Under the pieces are notes generated by a model. The model saw only the letters and a program-made list of their open reading frames with translations, had not been told where the DNA came from and searched no databases. A DNA stretch of 64,000 nt from assembly GCA_041905595.1 (NCBI GenBank), contig JAYRKT010000011.1, forward strand, positions 1-64,000. The letters run 5' to 3'. Shown in pieces: positions 60,647 through 64,000 of the stretch; position 1 is the stretch's first letter; each line of letters begins with the position of its first letter. Origin of the DNA: Aliitabrizicola sp041905595. Its GTDB lineage: Bacteria > Pseudomonadota > Alphaproteobacteria > Rhodobacterales > Rhodobacteraceae. The position numbers and the translations under genes were made by a program.

Positions 60647-61579
60647 TCAGCGGCGGGTCGCTGAAAGCGCGCGCAGGGCCAAGAGAGCGTCTTCGGCGCG
60701 ATCTTCCGGCACGAACAGGTGGTCGTGGTGAAAGCCCGAGACCGGGTTGACGCCCATGCCGAGCTTCGCCAGTTCGGCGGTGATCGTGGCGAGGAAGCCG
60801 ACGGCCTGAAGCGAGGAGGTCACGTTGAGCGTGATCATCCGGCAGGCAAAGACGGCATCAAGCTTCAGACGGGCGGCTTCCTCGGGCGCGAGGATCAGCG
60901 TCGTGCCCTCGGCCTCGGCGAAGCGCATCACCGCGTTGGCGGACGCAACTGCCTCGCTGTCGGTGGTGGTGGCGAAGACATAGCGGCCGGGGCGCAGGAC
61001 CGGCTCCATGCCGGCGAGGAGCGCGCGAAGATCGGTGATGCCGGGCGCTGCGGGACGCTCGAGCGCGAAATAGACGCTGTCGCACCATTCGTCGCGCCAC
61101 AGGATCGTGCGTTCGGCGCGGTGGGTCTCGGTGAAGCCGAGGCGCGTCAGAAGCCCGATCGAGGCGGCGTTGCGGGGATCGGCATCGGCGGTCAGGCGGG
61201 GAATGGGATGGCTGGCGAAGAGATGGGGGATGACCGCCTCCATCGCCTCGCGCATCAGGCCCTGGCCATGGAAGCGGGTGGCGATCAGGAAGCCGACCTC
61301 GGGCAGCTTCCAGGCGCCGGCCTTGCCGATCACCCGGCCCTGGTGCTCGATCAGGAAATCGTCGCTCTCGGCCGGTTCGCCGCGCGCAAGGGCGGCATCG
61401 CTGGCCGCTCCGGCTGCGACCATCGCGTCGAGCCAGGCGCGGGTCTGGTCCAGCGTCTCATGCTCGGGCGTCGACCAGTATCGCATCAGGCGCGGGTCGG
61501 ACAGAAGCGCGTGGACCGCGTCCAGATCCTCGGGGCGGGCGCGGCGCAGCTTCAGGCGGGGCGTCCGGAGTTCGGTCAT
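60647..61579 (-). CDS. GNAT N-acetyltransferase fused to an ACT domain
   Basis: A 310-residue protein. Residues about 1-175 are a GNAT acetyltransferase of the RimJ/RimL type (TPRLKLRRARPEDLDAV, ATRFHGQGLMREAM, NAASIGLLTRLGF). Residues about 185-310 are an ACT/DUF2241 domain (TDLRALLAGMEPVLRPGRYVF, EGTTLILAPEEAARL, GFHHDHLFVP). ACT domains usually sense amino acids, so the transferase may be ligand controlled (inference). ATG 61579 overlaps the stop of the acylase gene by 4 bp. The frame before it is not coding. Confidence 0.85.
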   Translation of the reverse strand: MTELRTPRLKLRRARPEDLDAVHALLSDPRLMRYWSTPEHETLDQTRAWLDAMVAAGAASDAALARGEPAESDDFLIEHQGRVIGKAGAWKLPEVGFLIATRFHGQGLMREAMEAVIPHLFASHPIPRLTADADPRNAASIGLLTRLGFTETHRAERTILWRDEWCDSVYFALERPAAPGITDLRALLAGMEPVLRPGRYVFATTTDSEAVASANAVMRFAEAEGTTLILAPEEAARLKLDAVFACRMITLNVTSSLQAVGFLATITAELAKLGMGVNPVSGFHHDHLFVPEDRAEDALLALRALSATRR

Positions 61580-64000
61580 TCGGGGTTCAGCGTCGTGATG
61601 CCCACTGCCGCCGCGCGGGCAAGGTCCGGGTCGAGCGACATGGGCGTATACTCGCCCCGCCGCCAAAGCTCGCCCAGGTCGTCGTAGTAGCGGCTGAGGG
61701 GGTGGCCGGACTGGCCGGTCGAGATGATGAAGACCGAGCTGTCGGGATCGGCGAAGTCATAGACGCCGCGATAGCCGGCGCCCGCGACGTTGACGAAGGG
61801 ATTGGCGCCCTTGCCGCTGGTCATGCCGCGCATCAGCGTGTCGTCGTCGCCGCTCGTGGACTGGCGGATGTTGACGAGATGGCGCAGCACCGGGATCTGG
61901 CCGAGCACCGGATGGTCCTGATGCGCCTCGTGCGCGTCCCCCCACCGCCAGCTTTCGATGTTCGGCCCGTAGCGATCGGTCAGCGAGACGAGGGCATCGT
62001 CGAGCGCCATGCGGGCGATGTCGGTGCAGCTTTCGGTGGGTGAGGACTGGATGATGTCGCACCAGGCCGAGGCGCCCTCGGTGTTGCGGTAGACCCGCTC
62101 GATGAAGACCGGATCGACATGGGTGAACTTGTCGGCCAGGGGGCCGAGATCGTCACGGATCAGCCGGTCCTGCAAGGCGCGCATCCAGGCCGCGTAGATG
62201 AGCGGTTCCGGCAGGTGTTCGTTCATCTCGCCGTTCCAGGCCGCGAGCAGCTTCAAGGCCTGCTGGCGCTGGCCCTCGGGTGTGCCGGCGGGCGCGGCCT
62301 CGCCGGTGAACCACAGATCGGCGCCGACCAGCGGCAGAAGGGTGCGCGCGGCGCTGGACACGGTGTCGAGCTGCGCCTCGATGAAGCTTTCGCGGGTATG
62401 GACCTCGCGCGATTGCATGAGTTTCAGCCAGCGCTGGATGCGCTCGGTGTCGCCCCAGTCGAAGGAGACGTGGCGCGGGAAGGGAGCGTCGGTGATCTTG
62501 TTGTTGGTGTTGCCGAGGATGCCCGACTTCGGGTTCACGAAGCGCGGATTGTCGGCATAGGGGTAGTAGCCCTGCCAGCGGTTCTCGGCCATCCATCCCG
62601 GGGTCGGCATCCGGCCGAGGCTCTGGTTCTTCGGGTCGCGGATCGGCATGCGTCCGATGAGCTGCATGGCGATCCCGTCCTTGTCGGCCAGCATCAGGTT
62701 CTGCGACGGGGCGATGACCAGCTCGCCCGCGGCAATGCCCTGTTCGATGGTCTTCGCCCCCATGATCCGGATCGCGGCGGTCATGGATGTGTCCTTGTCG
62801 CTGAGCGCGGTCCAGGAGACCGAGGCGACATGTCCGGGCGGCGTGATCGCGGCGAGGTCGAAATGGGTGCCGGGCAGGACCGGGCCGTTCTCGGTCCAGC
62901 GCAGGGTCAGAGTGACCGGCGGGGCATCCTTGATCGTCAGGATCGAGCGGCGGGTCTCGAAGGGCTTCCAGCCGTCGGGGGTCAGGTATTGCTCGGGGTT
63001 GTCGGGGTTCACCTTTTCGATATGGACGTCCTGATCGTCGAGATAGGACGAGGTCAACCCCCAGCCAAGCGCCTCGGACCGCCCGAGGAATACCGCCGGG
63101 ATGCCGGGAATCGTCGCGCCGATCACGCCGCCCGATTGCAGTTCAAGACGGGCGAGATACCAGGTGGTCGGTGCGGCGAATTCCAGATGCGGGTCATTTG
63201 CCAGAAGCGTGCCGCCCGCGGCGGAACGAGCTGGCGCGGCGGCCCAGGCGTTCGAGGCGCCCCCCAGACCGCGCGCGGGGAAGGGAGAGAAGGGATCCGC
63301 CGACGCCTGTTTCACCGCCTGCGCCCCGGGGACCGGCCCGGGCATGAGGCTGGCATAATCGGGCAGGGCGGCGATCGGCTGCTGCGGATCGTCGGGCAGG
63401 ATGTCGCGCAGCTGCCGGTCGGTCAGGACCAGCGAAGCCTCGGCCCTCAGCACCTCGTCCTGGAGGTGCGTCGCGAGCTGCAGCGACATGAGTTTCAGGA
63501 TCGCGATCGAATCTGCTGGCTGCCAGGCGGCGATTTCGGGCGTGAAGAGGAAGAACTCGGGCGCGCCGCGGCCGCGCGCGCCCTTGTTCACCTCTTCGAT
63601 CCAGGCGTTGACGCCGCGGGAATAGGCGTCGAGCGCGCGCTTCGTCGGTTCATCCTGTGCGTCCACCGAGCGGGTCGCAAGCTCGTAGATGTCGAAGCGG
63701 CGGATCAGTTCGTCCGTGGCCTGGGTGCGCGGGCCAAAGATCTCGGACAGGCGGCCCTGTGCGGTGCGCCGCAACATCGTCATTTGCCAGAGCCGGTCCT
63801 GTGCGTGGGCAAAGCCCAGGGCAAAGAATACGTCCTCGTCGGTCTTGCCAAAGATATGGGGCACGTTGGCATTGTTGCGGACGATCTCGACCGGGGCCGA
63901 GATGCCGGCCTCGGTGAAGCTGGCGTTGTAGTCCGGCAGCGAGCGGGTCAGGAAGTAATAAAGGATCGCCAGCGCCAGAAGCGACAGCAGGACCAGTCCG
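61576..64000 (-). CDS. Penicillin acylase family Ntn hydrolase, 5' end outside window
   Basis: The gene runs off the right edge; about 808 codons are visible. The first visible residues form a membrane anchor or signal (LVLLSLLALAILYYFL). The nucleophile Ser (codon 63253-63255) is in GASNAWA, where the precursor is cut so that Ser becomes N-terminal on the beta chain; RLWQM and AHAQDR upstream are also family motifs. It may cleave acyl-homoserine lactones, penicillins or other amides; substrate cannot be read. It is coupled by 4 bp to the GNAT-ACT gene. Confidence 0.9.
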   Translation of the reverse strand, partial: GLVLLSLLALAILYYFLTRSLPDYNASFTEAGISAPVEIVRNNANVPHIFGKTDEDVFFALGFAHAQDRLWQMTMLRRTAQGRLSEIFGPRTQATDELIRRFDIYELATRSVDAQDEPTKRALDAYSRGVNAWIEEVNKGARGRGAPEFFLFTPEIAAWQPADSIAILKLMSLQLATHLQDEVLRAEASLVLTDRQLRDILPDDPQQPIAALPDYASLMPGPVPGAQAVKQASADPFSPFPARGLGGASNAWAAAPARSAAGGTLLANDPHLEFAAPTTWYLARLELQSGGVIGATIPGIPAVFLGRSEALGWGLTSSYLDDQDVHIEKVNPDNPEQYLTPDGWKPFETRRSILTIKDAPPVTLTLRWTENGPVLPGTHFDLAAITPPGHVASVSWTALSDKDTSMTAAIRIMGAKTIEQGIAAGELVIAPSQNLMLADKDGIAMQLIGRMPIRDPKNQSLGRMPTPGWMAENRWQGYYPYADNPRFVNPKSGILGNTNNKITDAPFPRHVSFDWGDTERIQRWLKLMQSREVHTRESFIEAQLDTVSSAARTLLPLVGADLWFTGEAAPAGTPEGQRQQALKLLAAWNGEMNEHLPEPLIYAAWMRALQDRLIRDDLGPLADKFTHVDPVFIERVYRNTEGASAWCDIIQSSPTESCTDIARMALDDALVSLTDRYGPNIESWRWGDAHEAHQDHPVLGQIPVLRHLVNIRQSTSGDDDTLMRGMTSGKGANPFVNVAGAGYRGVYDFADPDSSVFIISTGQSGHPLSRYYDDLGELWRRGEYTPMSLDPDLARAAAVGITTLNPE

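Overview
The window is GC-rich DNA from an alphaproteobacterium, almost certainly a member of the Rhodobacterales (Rhodobacter/Paracoccus relatives). The best evidence is the gene order nifR3(dus)-ntrB-ntrC-ntrY-ntrX-trkA-trkH-hfq-hflX at 48.6-60.6 kb, with NtrC and NtrX both lacking the sigma54-contacting GAFTGA loop, as described for Rhodobacter capsulatus NtrC. A fused ispDF, an SbmA/BacA-type transporter, small DUF1127 and DUF6477 proteins and a DUF6456 protein fit the same group. Sixty-one protein genes and one tRNA are annotated; two of the genes run off the window ends.

Left edge (1-4.1 kb): the 3' part of a phage/plasmid-type helicase and an overlapping HNH endonuclease, then a secreted sulfatase and an outer-membrane barrel protein, ending at tRNA-Gln(TTG). 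The 3' end of the tRNA faces this block, so the tRNA may be the boundary of an integrated element (inference). 4.2-9.9 kb: a YhiN-type flavoprotein, an SbmA/BacA-like peptide transporter, and a cell-surface block kpsT-kpsE-kdsA without kpsM. 10.0-15.0 kb: a uracil-DNA glycosylase-like protein, an SseB-domain protein, rplM-rpsI, and a divergent DUF1127 / MocR pair with three GATACAA repeats. 15.1-18.0 kb: a polyamine-type ABC transporter (two permeases and an ATPase) with no binding protein next to it.

18.0-28.5 kb is almost entirely minus strand: a CoA-disulfide-reductase/rhodanese fusion, ppk2 coupled to a TetR regulator, a TetR-cupin operon with two operator-like sites, and a tight run of DMT exporter, P-loop ATPase, metA (with Glu111, predicting acetyl-CoA specificity) and a hydrolase, then a FadL-like porin and a second DMT transporter. 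28.8-32.4 kb holds a TRAP transporter whose binding protein converges on the dctQ-dctM genes; the DctM has a repetitive Gly/Gln/Pro/Leu tail. 32.7-43.4 kb: an AT-richer orphan membrane protein, guaA, an MttB-family methyltransferase without an in-frame amber codon, the DUF6477/DUF6456 divergent pair, aqpZ, lipA, an Fsr-type exporter, a secreted esterase and a COQ10/RatA-like protein. 43.5-48.4 kb: hpt, two c-type cytochromes, a GST, and pncC(cinA)-pgpA-ispDF overlapping by 4 bp each.

48.6-60.6 kb is a regulatory and ion-homeostasis locus: tRNA-dihydrouridine synthase, two nitrogen-type two-component systems, TrkAH potassium uptake, Hfq and HflX. In hflX no ATG, GTG or TTG lies between the hfq stop and the homologous N-terminus, which suggests a CTG start inside the hfq stop. 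The right edge carries a GNAT-ACT fusion coupled by 4 bp to a penicillin-acylase-family hydrolase that runs off the window. No CRISPR array, insertion sequence, rRNA or clear novel defence system was found; the strongest leads for something undescribed are the DctM tail, the hflX start, the GNAT-ACT/acylase pair, the P-loop protein beside metA, and several unexplained inverted repeats.
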